Assembly (NCBI GenBank): GCA_021292105.1
Contig: CM037874.1
Coordinates: 25,656,583-25,720,582 of the forward strand
Reading direction: 5' to 3'
Source of the DNA: Anadara kagoshimensis
Lineage: Eukaryota > Mollusca > Bivalvia > Arcoida > Arcidae
Length of the DNA: 64,000 nt
Position numbers and translations under genes: made by a program. Below the pieces are notes generated by a model, which saw only the letters and a list, made by a program, of their open reading frames with translations, made no database searches and was not told the origin of the DNA. Of the stretch, positions 1 through 11,055 are shown in pieces. How positions within the stretch are numbered: position 1 is the first letter of the stretch; every line of letters begins with the position of its first letter.

Positions 1-696
1 ATAAGAGCTAAACCTACAATTGCGGAATTTAAGTTAATTTGATTAATCGTTCATATCAGAATGTAATTTTGTCCACTTAAAAAGTCATAAACAACCATAA
101 AGCCATTAAACCAAACATTGTTTTAATTTTTCAAGTGCTCATTTATTAATGTCAAACTAATAAAAACTTTACACGTGCTCAATTAATGATGATATATTTG
201 ACTGTAGTATTAAATGATCTAACCAACCAAAAGATGAACTGTTCAAAAATTATAATTGAAAATATGCAATGTGCAGCAGTCAACGCATGCTGCAACATAT
301 GGTAATTTCAAAGACTGAAACAACCACATAAGCCAAAACACACATATAAAGACCAAATATTATACAATTGTTTCCTGTGAACAGTCCTGCAGTTGTGTGG
401 TTGTAGGGATATTTCAGTCTTCAGTCAGTCAACTATTTTAAAAAGAGTGTCTCAGAAATACGCATATTATAAAATTTAAAATAAAAACAACTTATTTCCA
501 GTTCTGTCTAGCTTTTTATTATGAATCAGTGATTTCGTTCAAGACGTCTTCACTAATGCGTTAATAACCAGCATATAATAATAGACAAAACGGTTTTAAA
601 TATAACCAGACAAATTATGTATATTAAATGCCAGTCAATATTTTATAATTTAAAAGTTTTGTTTTATCACCAAATACAATTAAAGTTGTGTCGTTT

Positions 697-952
697 GTGG
701 GAGGTTGTGCGTTTGAACCGCGACTGGGATGTCCAAGACTTGAATATAGGAAGCGACTTTTCTTTTACCAAGCACTCGGCATTTAGGAATGAAAGTCATA
801 GGGTCCTTCGGTAGAGACCGTTAAACTGACACGCCGTGCCTCCGCAGGATTGGCAATTTGAATAATCCTCCTAGTACATTACTCTTAATCCACTACAAGG
901 TCAAAATTTCTGTCACTTTACCTAAAGCTGGTGACGTCCCTATATGAGTCAA
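697..952 (+). mobile_element. tRNA-derived SINE fragment
   Basis: The stretch matches the body of the complete SINE at 59525-59880: a box-B-like segment (GGTTGTGCGTTTGAACC), then AGACTTGAA, the CAAGCACTCGGCATT motif, the GAAAGTCA-GGTTC block and a CTGGTGACGTC-TATATGAGT end. The tRNA head upstream of box B and the GACGTTAAACACC tail are missing or unrecognisable, so this is an old truncated copy. Confidence 0.7.
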
Positions 953-1084
953 ATACAATTGACAGTAACGTAAAACCTCATTCAATCAATTAATCTCGCA
1001 TATTGAATTGCGTACTAATAATAATAGTCTAGTTCCTTATTATCAATATTTTGAAGAGTATGACGTCTCTCTATCTAAAATTAC

Positions 1085-1300
1085 TATGGATATATTTAAC
1101 GCTCCATAGTTTCCCTGTTTCTTTCAATTTTTTATTTTTTAAATTTTATACACGTGGCGGAAGCGCGGTGCTTAGCCTTCCAGAGCACACGACCTCACTT
1201 CTTTGTGAAAGTTCATGTGTTTAATTTACAGCTTTACAGTGTTTACTTCGATATTGGGTTTTGATTTTCTTATGGTTTGGTACGTTGTTTTTCTCCTGAT
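1085..1300 (+). mobile_element. Penelope-like element 3'-tail fragment
   Basis: Diverged copy of the tail that follows the reverse transcriptase stop at 42333: GGATATATTTAACG, CCATAGTTTCC, ACACGTGGCGG, GTGCTTA-CCTTCC-GAGCAC, and AGTTCATGTGTTTAA in that order. No coding part is attached. Confidence 0.65.
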
Positions 1301-1379
1301 ACTTACATCCATTGTATATTATTTTTTATTATATAGCAATACATGCATCGCATCGAAATTAAACGATAGATCTCGAGGT

Positions 1380-1570
1380 GTTAGCGTGCAATAAATACCG
1401 ATATTTACACGCTAACTTTGTTCCAATCCGAAGTTTCCCGAATCATTTTTTTTATATTGCACGCTTTGACACATGACGCTGTCATTTATGACGTCATACT
1501 ATTGTTGTCAACGTCATCAATGTGTTGTTTTTATATTGCTCTAGTTCTTAAATCCATTTACAAGAACTAG
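1380..1570. repeat. Two short hairpins
   Basis: GTTAGCGTG at 1380-1388 pairs with CACGCTAAC at 1408-1416, with TAAATA/TATTTA extending the stem inside. CTAGTTCTT at 1541 pairs with AAGAACTAG ending at 1570. They lie between the tail fragment and the LINE remnant. The function is unknown; they are probably remnants of small DNA elements. Confidence 0.5.
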
Positions 1571-1659
1571 TGTAATATTTATGTATTGTCCGAAAAAATG
1601 GTATTTTAGATGAAATACTTGACGGAATTAAACGACATTTATTTTGCTATATAATAAAA

Positions 1660-2580
1660 AGGTTATTGAACTGGTATTGTGCTCTTGGATCAGTGATATC
1701 GAAAATTCATAAATACAAGAGTATTGGTATCAATACGTTTGAGAAGCTATATTTTAACTGTGTGGTGCCAGTATTAGATTACAGTAGTGGAGTTTGGGGA
1801 TCAAAACCATACCCTTCAATTGATACAGTTCAAAATAGATCTATACGGTACTTTCTCGGATTACATCGCTTCACACCAGTTGCAGCCTTAAACAGCAAAA
1901 TGGGATGGTTACCATCAACTTATCGTCGAAAAGTGAATATGGCCAGATTGTGGAATCGGTTAATCCGCTTAAATGACAATCGATTAACAAAGAAAGTTTT
2001 TCTTTGGGGTTTATCGCTCAATGATCCAAAAACTGGTTTCATAATGTAAAAGATTTCTTCAGTACCAACAATATGTTGGATATTTTCACTGAAATAAAGC
2101 GTTGCGACATTGACAAGTTACAAAAATCAGTAGCAGATCTTTATGAAATCGAGTGTATGGACTCAATAAATAAAAACTACGGACCTACAAAAAATTCAAA
2201 CATAACACTCTCCAGGAACAATATGTATCACTTAATCTGACCAAATATGAAAGATCGATCCTAGCGCAATTCCGATGTGGAATATTGCCCTTCGAATTAA
2301 GACAGGACGGTATCGAAACGAATCAGTTTGCGACAGACTTTGTATCTTGTGTAACTCCGGTCAAATTGAAAACGAAATTCACTTCCTGCTTCACTGTTCT
2401 CTTTATTCTCCTTTAAGAAATGTTTTGTTTACCAATGCTAACTTGAACTTAAGTACCACGACACTGGATGCTAATGACATTCTTGCTTACATAATTACAA
2501 ACTTTCCGAGACTTTCAGCTAAGTTCATTCTATCAGCATTTAATTTCCGTAAAGAAACTATTTCCAAGCCACGCATGTAA
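1660..2580 (+). pseudogene. Non-LTR retrotransposon (LINE) RT C-terminal remnant
   Basis: Two open segments in the same forward frame, 1666-2049 and 2275-2580, match the end of a non-LTR retrotransposon polyprotein. The first has the post-catalytic RT/thumb pattern (VVPVLDYSSGVWG, then TVQNRSIRYFLGLHRF and GWLPSTYRRK). The second has the C-terminal zinc-finger-like segment (CDRLCILCNSG, then EIHFLLHC). The frame is broken by a stop at 2047-2049 and by shifts between the two parts. No RT catalytic YADD box or endonuclease is present, so this is a dead 5'-truncated copy. A short AT-rich 3' region with AATAAAATAA near 2695-2704 follows. In the duplicate at 28536-30521 only the last ~90 bases of the open segment survive. 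Confidence 0.8.
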
Positions 2581-2738
2581 TATTGAAATATGTATATATA
2601 TTTAAAGTGACTTATAGGTCCATTGGGCCGGGTGTATCATACTTTGGTACCATACTTTGGTTTCTATGTAATTTAACTAAATGTTATTGGTGTATATCAT
2701 ACACATGTCACTCTAATAAAATAATTACTTAATTACTT

Positions 2739-2810
2739 ACTGATATTGTGAAATATTGTCCCTCGTTGACTCGACATTTGCATGAGCTTGCAATATTTCA
2801 CAAAATCAGT
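2739..2810. repeat. Imperfect palindrome
   Basis: ACTGATATTGTGAAATATTG at the left end pairs with CAATATTTCACAAAATCAGT at the right end, around a 32-base loop. The same structure is at 29896-29967. It could be a small foldback or MITE. Confidence 0.6.
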
Positions 2811-3360
2811 TCAATAACCCTATAATATTAAACTACATGATTAATGATTATTGAAATAATATAAAAAAAGAGCAGATTCATTCCGATTTTGTTTTTCCAA
2901 ATGCAAACCACGATTTTGTTTATGAGATTGGAGTGTGATTCGGACATAGACCAGAGTATTTGGGTTTCATTTGGACGCTTCCGGTTAAAATGACGACAAT
3001 CTGGAAGATTTTGTTTATTGAAAAACCGATGCCATATATCCGTGTGGAAAAGACTAGGAAAAAAATACTTGAGGAAAACCTCAATTGACGTGGATAATTG
3101 GATTACCAACACTGATATATTTGACGTTTGCAAAAGAAAGCAATTGTAATGGTTTTAATTTAAAACAACAAACATATCAATCCATGTCCAAACGACAATA
3201 AGACATGTTCGGTACCCGACAAGACGTCAAACGAAATGTCCAAATAGACTTTATTCAATAATGTTCACGCTTTTACAATCAATTGGTTAGATTTCAAATA
3301 GAATTGATGTCCTGAGGACTATATTTAGCAATTAGACTGTTTCGAGATGACGTTCAAGAT

Positions 3361-5029
3361 CAATATGTTTGCCAAACCTTTGCACGACTATGCGCTAAGC
3401 GCATTATTATTCAATTTGTTATGCAAAGGTTTGGCATTCATATTCTCTATGAAAGCCATTTTAAAACCTGAAAAATGTAACATGCATTAAAGGAACGTTC
3501 TAATTCGATGATGAAATTTTTCGATTTACACACGGAAATTTTCGGTAGACTTGTGAAGTTGAATAACGACTTGATCCTCGAACACAAAGGGTTTCGATAC
3601 CCGAAGAATTAAACCACTTGGAGACGGATGCAGCCATTTTTCTTTAATATGATATAGTTCCGGAATGGATACTGTCGATATTAATAATCAAACGCAGTAA
3701 TGTTGTCGTTTGGCATTTAAAGTCCTATGAATGCCAAAAGTCTCAAACTGAAAAATAAAGGATACTCCCAAGATTAAAAAATATGTCCGAGTTGCAGTTA
3801 GGTTCGTCGGAATACACTTACAGTCATTTTTCTACAACGTTTGTGTGTATGGAAACTTAACTTCAGCTACCAAACATCCGTAAACGTTATTGATTTAGAT
3901 ACTACATGTATTTACAATTGGAATATGTTGTTGGTCAAAACCGCTGATTACGTAACTTATAATTATCCGATGACGTGATGTAATTCTAAATTACGTCAGG
4001 GATTGATTGATTGATTGGCTAGCATCAAAACCTAGTCCCGATGTTTCTATCAATCCCATATTTTTGGTAGTATCTTCGATAAAATAAATTATTGCAGCAC
4101 TATTTTTCACATTTCTGTCGTATTAACACTTTTTTATGATTGTAAATATAAGAGATAACAATTTATTTCAGTATATGCATTCGGTAATTTGTGCATGAGA
4201 GTCAGGTTTTGCTGCGGTGTATTTTCTCCTGTTTCTTCATTTAAATAGATATGAGGACGAGTCAATAAGTACCTAAACTAACTTTTCTCCTATTGCCGGA
4301 CACGGTCGTGATTTTCAAAACAATACATGTTTTATACCTGAAAACAAAATGGCACGCCTATAGACTCACTCTTTGATAAGATAATGAATGTCAAACATAG
4401 GTGGTGCGATTAAGGCAGGTTTATCATTTAAAGTTGAGTACCGTGTTGAAATTAATATTAATAATATAGTTGTTATTAAAAGGTGAAATGGGTAAGGGAA
4501 TACAATGCGAGTTAGCCGATGTTGATGGGTCTTCTGTACTAGCAAATGCTCAGTTTATATTCTAAATACTTGAATTCAAAATCAGTAGAACGTCTTTAGA
4601 AGATGCAGCAATGTTTGGATGCCCACTGGTTGCAGCCGTGTTGTAATTAGATACGTGTATTTAAAAAGTAAAAAAGGCAAGGGAATACAATTTCACATAG
4701 CAGTTTTATAAAAATCTTAAAGATCGTTTTGGCATGCGCAAGCTAACACAATGTTTGGTCATAAATTCTCTTAGCGATGGCATCCAACCATAGCATTAGT
4801 ATACAGTACTTTATTGAATCGTTTCGGGTCGAAAGATGGGTTTCTTTTGCGGCTTGTGACTGTAGATAAACGTTTGGCACGTTATTAAGAGCCAGAGAAC
4901 AAAGCTCAAAGTTGTCAGCGGGTAAATTCAATACACTTTATAAAAACTCATTATAGAAACGGGTGAAATAAAGTTGGAATATTTATACTTCTAATACTAA
5001 TAAACATATACATTTTTGATACCAAACCT
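3361..5029. other. Non-coding stretch with no recognised gene
   Basis: AT-rich sequence with no open frame that looks like a gene. A segment near 3405-3465 (TGCAAAGGTTTGGCAT followed by TCTATGAAAGCCATTT) recurs in diverged form near 57510-57570, so it is a dispersed repeat. The rest is unassigned. Confidence 0.5.
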
Positions 5030-5108
5030 TATTGAATGTATATTCTGTGGTCGCAATATATATGATATATATGTGAAATATTTAGCGACTGTTTAGCTTA
5101 TCGCATAA

Positions 5109-5318
5109 ATTGCCCTGGATATATTTGACGCCACATAGTTCCATGTTCCTTTCACATAATTTTGATTACACACGTGGCGGGTGTAACTAGTTAAACAGGA
5201 GGTGTTTACCCTTCCGGGGCACCCAGCCTTACTTGCTTGGTGGTAGTCCATGTGTTTAACATAACTTCTCAGTTCCAAAGTTTTTACTTTGCTTCTGGAT
5301 AATTGTTATTTTTGATTG
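5109..5318 (+). mobile_element. Penelope-like 3'-tail insertion (copy-specific)
   Basis: Runs from ATTGCCCTGGATATATTTGA to the typical end TTATTTTTGATTG. The duplicate has an empty site: TCGCATAATATAG runs straight into TTTCCTATTTAAG near 17055. The piece starts at the last codons of the RT frame, so it is a 5'-truncated insertion made of the 3' tail almost alone. Confidence 0.75.
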
Positions 5319-5469
5319 TTTCTTATTTGGGTACATTTTATTTAGCAAAGTATCGATTTATCACTATGACAAAATATCGCGAAAAACGTTGTTATGGAGA
5401 CTAAATTTTGTTGCTTACTATCACAGGAATGCGTGTCATTTTTTTCATTTGAAAAAAGAAAACACTTTC

Positions 5470-5532
5470 AAATGTAATTGATATTGTTTATTTGAGATCA
5501 TCAACTACATTGTACTTAATTAATCAGCCATT
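5470..5532 (-). other. K1 non-coding 3' exon with poly(A) signal
   Basis: On the minus strand a pyrimidine-rich tract ending TTTATTTACAG at 5533 is followed by a short exon with AATAAA at 5492-5487. It is placed like the 3' exons of the other Kazal loci. The exact cleavage site is not visible. Confidence 0.65.
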
Positions 5533-6392
5533 CTGTAAATAAATAAATAAAAAATATTAAAAGTATAAAAATACAAAACAAAACAAACATACGGATCTAT
5601 GTCTAAATCATAATCCCAAAGTCAAGTAAAAATTGCGAAATCATGTATAGCAAGTGAAACATGTGAACGTCAACCAAAGAAGTTAGGCCGATTGTTCTTA
5701 GAAATATTTGATTAACACTTGATATGAGTAAATCTATTGATTTAAGTAAGTTTCTGTAATTGTCTTATTGATTCGGGTTTACTGCATTTAATTTTTCTTC
5801 TTTTAATACATGTACATTGACTTTTATTGATTTTATAAACCCATTGTTGCTTTTAAATCTTAATTCTTTAAAACAATAATCAACAAATAAACACATTTCC
5901 TAGCTAAAGAAGCAATAATACAATGTTCAAAACAATAATTACAATAATGTAACTGATTTGCAACACGTACAACAACTAAATGTATTTTATAACACTTAGA
6001 TATATATAAATAATTATATCTTATTTTAGTATATACACTGCTCTCCATGAATAACTTAACAAATTTATATTTGTCATATACATTATGTTTACATTTAGAT
6101 AATAATTATCTTGTTTTCGAAAGCGATATCTAATCTTTATGATCTAAATGTATGTAACAAAGTTGTTTTTTAATAAATTTTCTTTTCTGAAATTTGGGGG
6201 GAATACAAAACATTGGGAAAATTTTATTTTTCATGATGAAACACTATTATAGGTGAAACAAGCCATAAGCAATTAGCACTACCGTAATGACGTTTTCAAA
6301 TAATTAAATTTTGTAAAGATTTTGAGTCTGTAATGATAGAACCAGTTTTAAACGTGTATGATAAGTTATGTATGTATTGCAAAAATACATAC

Positions 6393-8084
6393 CTAGCTTT
6401 CAGTTATGCTTCTTGGTTCTCTGCATGGACGATCCTCCGCTACACGAGCTCCACTAAAGAATTTGAAATTAATTTGAAATAAATAATTTTTCCAAAAAAG
6501 TATTTACATCATGCTTAAATAGATTTATTCTCATTAAATACCATAAAATAATTTTTAAAAATGGTGAAACCTAGAGATAAGACAGACTACAAATCACGCA
6601 GCTTCACATACAAATGAAGTTGTGTCTCTGCCAAATTGAAATAAAACATACGACTGAATTCTCAAGTTCATATTTAAACGTATCCTCAATTATGAAAACC
6701 AACGAAAAGCTACATTTGAAGTTATATGACGAATGTATTGAATTCAATATGCTATACGTTCAATAGTTGCATTCACTCCCACTTTTATTACACACGTAGC
6801 GGATGTAGCAAGCTTAACATGAGATGCTGTCATTATATGTCAGTTTCAAGTTTTTAACTTTGCCTTTGAATTGTGAATTGGACGTATGTTCGTTTTTTTT
6901 ATACTAAATTTGCAATACACTTGTCAAAAGTGAATTATACAGTATATCCCCTCCAATAAATTAATTGTTATTGTAATCAAAAACAAACATACTAATCCAT
7001 GTCCGAATCACAATCCAGAAGCTAAGTAAAAACTTTAGAACTGACAAGTTAGGTTAGACAAGTGAACGTCCACCAGGGAAGTGAGGCCGGTTACTCCGGA
7101 GAGGTAAGCACCTCCTGTTAAAATTCTTCGAATTACCGAAAGTTTTATCACCTGTTATTCGTATTACCATATCAAGACAATTATTGTAGTTGTCGACTGT
7201 TTGGTTTGGTTTTGCATGCCTAATTGCAAGATAAAACGCCATATAAAGACATAACATCATAATAAGTTGTGATCGAAAAGTACATAATTGAAAACAAAAA
7301 TGTTTGTAAAAATAATCAAGAGATTTTATATATTTATTCTCATATTACTTACCCGATTTATTTAAGTTCTAGTTATTAATTCATGCAAATTAGTTAAACT
7401 TAAGTGTTCAAAACAAAAGAGCAATAATTGTAAGCCATCAAATTTTGTAGTGTTTGTCTTTTGAAAACTTTAAAAACGCGTATCGTCGAACATTATTTTT
7501 GGTTTTCCGAAGTAAAAGCATATTAAGCAGTTTTATTCCGCAAATATCACGTACATTTCGGGCTGCTCTTGAACAAAATGACTATAATGAAGCCAATCAA
7601 TTTTGATTATCTTCAACTCTCTTATAGCAATTGTTTCAAGAATTATATATTTGTATATTTAAAAAGTATAATCTCTCTATATATAGACGAAAAAATTATT
7701 GCTACATTATAGGAGAAACAGTTCTCAAATTTATGTCGCCAGTATTGTAATGCTTATGGTGATGCTCAATCTTGCGGCGAATATGATGTTATGATATGAT
7801 AATCAAAAACAAACATAAAACACATTATAACTTATTCACATACAACGGCAATAGCTTCTTTAATATAAAGATGTGTGAATATGATATCCGGTCGACATTT
7901 CCCTATAGAATATTTTATGAATTTATACTTACTTGCACCGGGCGACGCAAGCATTAGAATAAGTTTTTACACCACACACTGGTCTTTGCTCCATTGTGCA
8001 GGCAACACAATTTTTTGGTGGAGCTATTGCAGCAGACATGTTGTCAGCAACACGTAAAACCAAAACTTTGATGACACTCTTCAT
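6393..8084 (-). CDS. K1: secreted single-domain Kazal-type protease inhibitor (2 coding exons)
   Basis: The coding exons are 8084-7933 and 6453-6393 on the minus strand. They are joined in phase 2 (donor AA|GTAAGT, acceptor TTTAG|T) to give 70 residues. Residues 1-19 form a signal-like N-terminus, but it carries Arg11 and Asp14 where the paralogs have Leu and Val, which may weaken secretion. The Kazal part has six Cys: C26, C29, then PVCG, TYSNAC, a fifth Cys at 50 and the sixth in the second exon (RPC). By the family rule that P1 is the second residue after Cys2, the site is C-T-M-E, so P1 is Met, which suggests chymotrypsin- or elastase-like targets. The C-terminus has a longer tail (ITES) than the paralogs. 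The TAG stop is the last three exon bases, next to GTATGT. A 1.5 kb Penelope-like element sits in the first intron. The locus may be functional or starting to decay. Domain call confident; activity inferred. Confidence 0.8.
6770..6880 (+). mobile_element. Penelope-like 3'-tail fragment
   Basis: TTACACACGTAGCGGATGTAG followed by diverged tail sequence to TTGGACGTATGTTCG. The same fragment is at about 18715-18860 in the duplicate, so it predates the duplication. Confidence 0.6.
6974..7122 (-). mobile_element. Penelope-like 3'-tail insertion (copy-specific)
   Basis: Reverse-orientation tail from AATCAAAAACAAACATACTA to GGTAAGCACCTCCTGTTAAA. The duplicate has an empty site near 18931 (AATTGTGAATTTTTCGAA), so this is a separate short insertion or a precise loss. 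Confidence 0.7.
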
Positions 8085-8099
8085 TTTATATATGACAAA
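7933..8099 (-). other. K1 exon 2 (signal peptide plus Kazal Cys1-5)
   Basis: The acceptor TTTATTTCTTTAG ends at 8100, followed by a 15-base 5' leader and ATG at 8084-8082. The donor is AA|GTAAGT at 7933/7932. Homologous exons in the other six loci have the same phase-2 donor. Confidence 0.8.
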
Positions 8100-8194
8100 C
8101 TAAAGAAATAAATTGTGCTTTAATACATTTGGAAACAATTTTATAGCCGGCACCAATGTTATTATTAGGTAAAATATCTCTAATTTGAATTACC

Positions 8195-8380
8195 CTGGAT
8201 TTATTTGACGTCCACTAGTTCCACTTTTCCTTTTACTCTCAATTCTAATTACATGTGACGGGTGTAGCTAGCTAAACAGCAGGTGTTTTACAGTACCCTT
8301 TCGGAGCACCTCACTTCCCTGGAGCTTGTCCACGTGTTAATCCTGATTTCAGTGTCATTTTTTTTTTCCTTTTAGATTGT
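8195..8380 (+). mobile_element. Penelope-like 3'-tail fragment
   Basis: TACCCTGGATTTATTTGACG through TGTGACGGGTGTAGCTAGC and AGCAGGTGTTTTACAG to TTTAGATTGTGATT. Present in both duplicates (the other at about 21570-21770), so it was in the ancestral unit, just upstream of the K1 signal-peptide exon. Confidence 0.7.
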
Positions 8381-8540
8381 GATTTAAACATGGGTTAGTA
8401 TATATTTGTAACTTTTGAAATACCTATGGAAAACAAGTTCGTAGTTCCGTAGTTCCGAGAGTCCGGCACACGTTTTACGGTTGTTGTAATTTTTGTGATA
8501 TTATCATATACAATTTGTGCAACAACAAAAAAGTACTATT

Positions 8541-8690
8541 AAACAAAAACAAACATACTAATCCATGTCCGAATTACAATCCAGAAGCAAAGTCAAAACT
8601 TTGGAACTGACAAGTTAGTTTAGTCACGTGAACTTCCACCAGGGAAGTGATGCCGGGTGCTTCGGAAGGGTAAGCACCTCCTGTTTAGTG
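8541..8690 (-). mobile_element. Penelope-like 3'-tail fragment
   Basis: Reverse-orientation tail beginning AAACAAAAACAAACATACTA and ending CACCTCCTGTTTAGTG. Shared with the duplicate at about 21938-22090. Confidence 0.7.
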
Positions 8691-8779
8691 CTTGCAATTT
8701 AATTGAATGAAACTATTTATATTATCAGTTTTGAATAATGAATCCAATATCTTGAACCGGATACAATATGTATCGTAAT

Positions 8780-10277
8780 CAAAAACAAACATACTAATCC
8801 ATTTCCGAATCACAATCCAGAAGCAAAGTAAAAAACTTTGGAACTGACAAGTTAGGTTAGACACGTGAACTTCCACCAGGGAAGTGAGGCCGGGTGCTCC
8901 GGAAGGGTAAGCACCTCCTGTTTAGCTAGCTACACCCGTCACGTGTGTAATCAAAATTGTGTGAAAGGAACATGGAACTATGAGACGTCAAATATATCCA
9001 AGTCAATCCTGGACACAGAGACATCAAACTTATCAACAATACTGTGATGACGGCCATAAAACGTTTTGAGGGCCTTGATAAGCCTAGGCTTGCAATATCC
9101 CTGAGTCAACAATTTATTTGCAAGCAGCCTACTTCGTTGTACAAAGTCCCCGTAGTGGGAACAAGCTCTACCATAGCGTATTAATTGGGAAACAAATACA
9201 CCATAAGCAGGAGAAGCAGGTATATTGCTGCATAAAAAAGGAAAGTTGACAATAGAAAAATTGAAGTCATCACGTTTGTCATAAAGTTTCAAATGTAGCC
9301 TTTCTTGTGCGTCATAATTCAGGTATGAGTCTAAATATGAAGCAGAACTTGAGGAATCAGTCGTGTCTTTTATTTCAAGCTCACTAGGATAGATGACATT
9401 TACATAGTCTCCAAATTTAGGATTGTTAAGAGACAGAACATCATCTATGTATCTGTATGTTGAGTTGAATGATTTGGCGACAGTTTTCTTTCCATATTTA
9501 ACAAGGTTCTGCATAAATTCTGCTTCGTAAGAATAAAGAAACAAATCAGCAAGCAATGGTGCACAGTTTGTACCCATTGGTATACCGATTGTTTGCTGAA
9601 CAACTATATTACCAAACACAACAAATATGTTATCTATCAAAAACTCCAACATTTTGTTGATGGTATCTTCAGTATATTTTTGTTTGGAATCCGTATGATG
9701 CTTGACAAAATAATCAGAATCCCTGTTCAGCACCAGATATTTGTATCTTCGCTTACCGTTTTTGTAGAAAAAAGACAAGTGAATAATTTCTTTAAGACGT
9801 TCTTTCAATTTAGAATGAGGGATTGTGGTGTATAGTGTAGAAAAATCAAATGTTTTTATACTTTTTACATGAGATAAAGTATTAGAAGCAAGATGTTCAA
9901 GTAATTCTTTAGAATTTTTGAGAATCCACATTTGGTTGATTCCAGATGTAGAATATACTTTTTCTGAATAAGACTGAAGACCATCTTTGACGATTGTCAA
10001 AATTTGTGTTAGAGTTACCGATAATGATTTAGTAGTACATTTAGATGAGGCTGCTATATATCTTTCCTTGTATGGATTTTTATGGAGTTTAGGAATCCAA
10101 TACAAGTAAGGAAAATCAAGATCTTCCTCTTTAAGATTGATACCGAAAGACTCGAGAACTCCCCTATGGTTGGAAAGAACTTCATCTTTGGTAAAATTAG
10201 TTCTAGTATATGCAGGGCTATTTGATATACTATCTAAACCAAGCTCCTTAATAAGAGATTCAAGGTAGAATCTCTTA
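8780..10277 (-). mobile_element. 5'-truncated Penelope-like retroelement in K1 intron 1
   Basis: The duplicate has the empty site near 22170 (ATCGTAACAACTTCC), which puts the insertion boundaries within a few bases of 8780 and 10277. The minus strand carries an open RT frame to 8978, then a roughly 200-base tail ending TTAGTATGTTTGTTTTTGA. No LTR, poly(A) tract or convincing target-site duplication is seen. The open frame reaches the 5' border, so the element is 5'-truncated. Confidence 0.85.
8978..10276 (-). CDS. Penelope-like reverse transcriptase (5'-truncated, otherwise intact frame)
   Basis: About 430 codons are open without interruption from the truncation point to TGA/TAG-type termination at 8978. 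In order: the N-terminal PKLHK box (YWIPKLHKNPYKER), an FDFSTLYTTIPHSKL segment that fits the first catalytic Asp motif, QQTIGIPMGTNCAPLLADLF (RT motif B region), YRYIDDVLSLNN (catalytic YxDD as YIDD), and a thumb-like end with YGVFVSQLIRYGRA. The PKxHK box and these motif spacings fit Penelope-like/telomerase-branch RTs better than LINE or retroviral RTs. No GIY-YIG endonuclease follows the RT. The frame stops and the 3' tail begins directly. An intact frame in a truncated copy suggests recent insertion. Family assignment is from motif recognition only. Confidence 0.75.
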   Translation of the reverse strand, partial: KRFYLESLIKELGLDSISNSPAYTRTNFTKDEVLSNHRGVLESFGINLKEEDLDFPYLYWIPKLHKNPYKERYIAASSKCTTKSLSVTLTQILTIVKDGLQSYSEKVYSTSGINQMWILKNSKELLEHLASNTLSHVKSIKTFDFSTLYTTIPHSKLKERLKEIIHLSFFYKNGKRRYKYLVLNRDSDYFVKHHTDSKQKYTEDTINKMLEFLIDNIFVVFGNIVVQQTIGIPMGTNCAPLLADLFLYSYEAEFMQNLVKYGKKTVAKSFNSTYRYIDDVLSLNNPKFGDYVNVIYPSELEIKDTTDSSSSASYLDSYLNYDAQERLHLKLYDKRDDFNFSIVNFPFLCSNIPASPAYGVFVSQLIRYGRACSHYGDFVQRSRLLANKLLTQGYCKPRLIKALKTFYGRHHSIVDKFDVSVSRIDLDIFDVS

Positions 10278-10416
10278 CAATTTCCTTATTTGAAATTATT
10301 GATTTTCAAATGCCTAAATTTACTGAAATTTTAAAATATACATCTGGTCAATAGCATTTAGTAATTCAACATTGATCTCAAGATACACTAAAAATAAAGC
10401 TACAAAATGTACATAC

Positions 10417-10661
10417 TGGTTGTTCTGAGTCTGGTGAAACACTTTAATATTGCATAATTCTCCGTTCTTTTATACTCCTGGTGAGATTTTATGATAATTA
10501 CCTTATTGCATATTGCATGAGAGAATGCATACATTGCATACTTTTATGACTTAAGGCATTTTAAAATATATTAACAGATGATTCACACTAAACACCCGTT
10601 TTTTTATTATGACGTAACTGTATATCAAATAGATTGATTGTGTTGCCCGGCGTAACAGTAA
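10417..10661 (-). promoter_or_regulatory. K1 promoter and non-coding leader exon
   Basis: On the minus strand TATAAAA lies at 10474-10468, and a leader exon ends ACCA|GTATGT at 10417. Upstream are blocks shared with other Kazal loci: AATGCCTTAAGT (10560-10549), an ATAAT...CGGGTGTTTAGTGTGAAT block (about 10613-10583) and a CTGTTACGCCGGGCAAC block (about 10661-10640). ATTATGCAA lies between TATA and the expected start site. The start site is inferred, about 30 bases below TATA. Confidence 0.7.
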
Positions 10662-10995
10662 TGTTAAAATTGCGTCATTGAATTTATATTTTTTGATCAA
10701 TTGATACTCTGTAATTTAATGTATGCCCTACGTTTGGCATGACAATGAAGACTCGTTTACTAGGAAGTTGCAAGTTTCAGAGTCCGCTTACCCACATCAC
10801 TCAACGAGTCGTGAGTTAAAGTATCAAATATACCAATGTATTTTCGTATTGTCTTTTTTCTTTCATCTTTTGTTGGTGTTTCGTGTTGTTGTAACTGTAT
10901 ATTTCTTTGTAATGTATTTACTATCAAAACTATGAAATGGTGAATGACAACATCACAATATTCTAAAAGCATTATTGACTTTAAATGATATTGAT

Positions 10996-11055
10996 ATATC
11001 AAAAACAAACATATCAATCCATGCCCAAACCACAATCCTAAAAGCAAAGTTAACA
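10996..11055 (-). mobile_element. Short Penelope-like 3'-tail end
   Basis: ATATCAAAAACAAACATATC followed by CCATGC, CCACAATCCT and AAGCAAAG: only the last ~55 bases of the tail. Also at about 22893-22945 in the duplicate. Confidence 0.6.

Larger units (their letters stand above)
71..3360. repeat. Segmental duplication unit A (first copy)
   Basis: This block matches 28536-30521 along nearly its whole length at high identity. The second copy lacks the stretch equivalent to about 1205-2488. Bases 1-115 also match a third short copy at about 16872-16985, just before the second copy of unit B. The block holds a SINE fragment, a retroelement 3'-tail fragment, a decayed LINE and small hairpins. No host gene is seen in it. 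Confidence 0.85.

Noticed and set aside
8541-8960. Regularly recurring ~30-base conserved blocks that could suggest a CRISPR-like array
   Set aside because: Blocks are the ends of retroelement tails in mixed orientation and irregular spacing within a eukaryotic genome.
8865-9047. Plus-strand frame over the Penelope-like tail, and similar frames at 5093-5278 and 40395-40718
   Set aside because: These are translations, in assorted frames, of the repeated tail or the antisense of the RT end.
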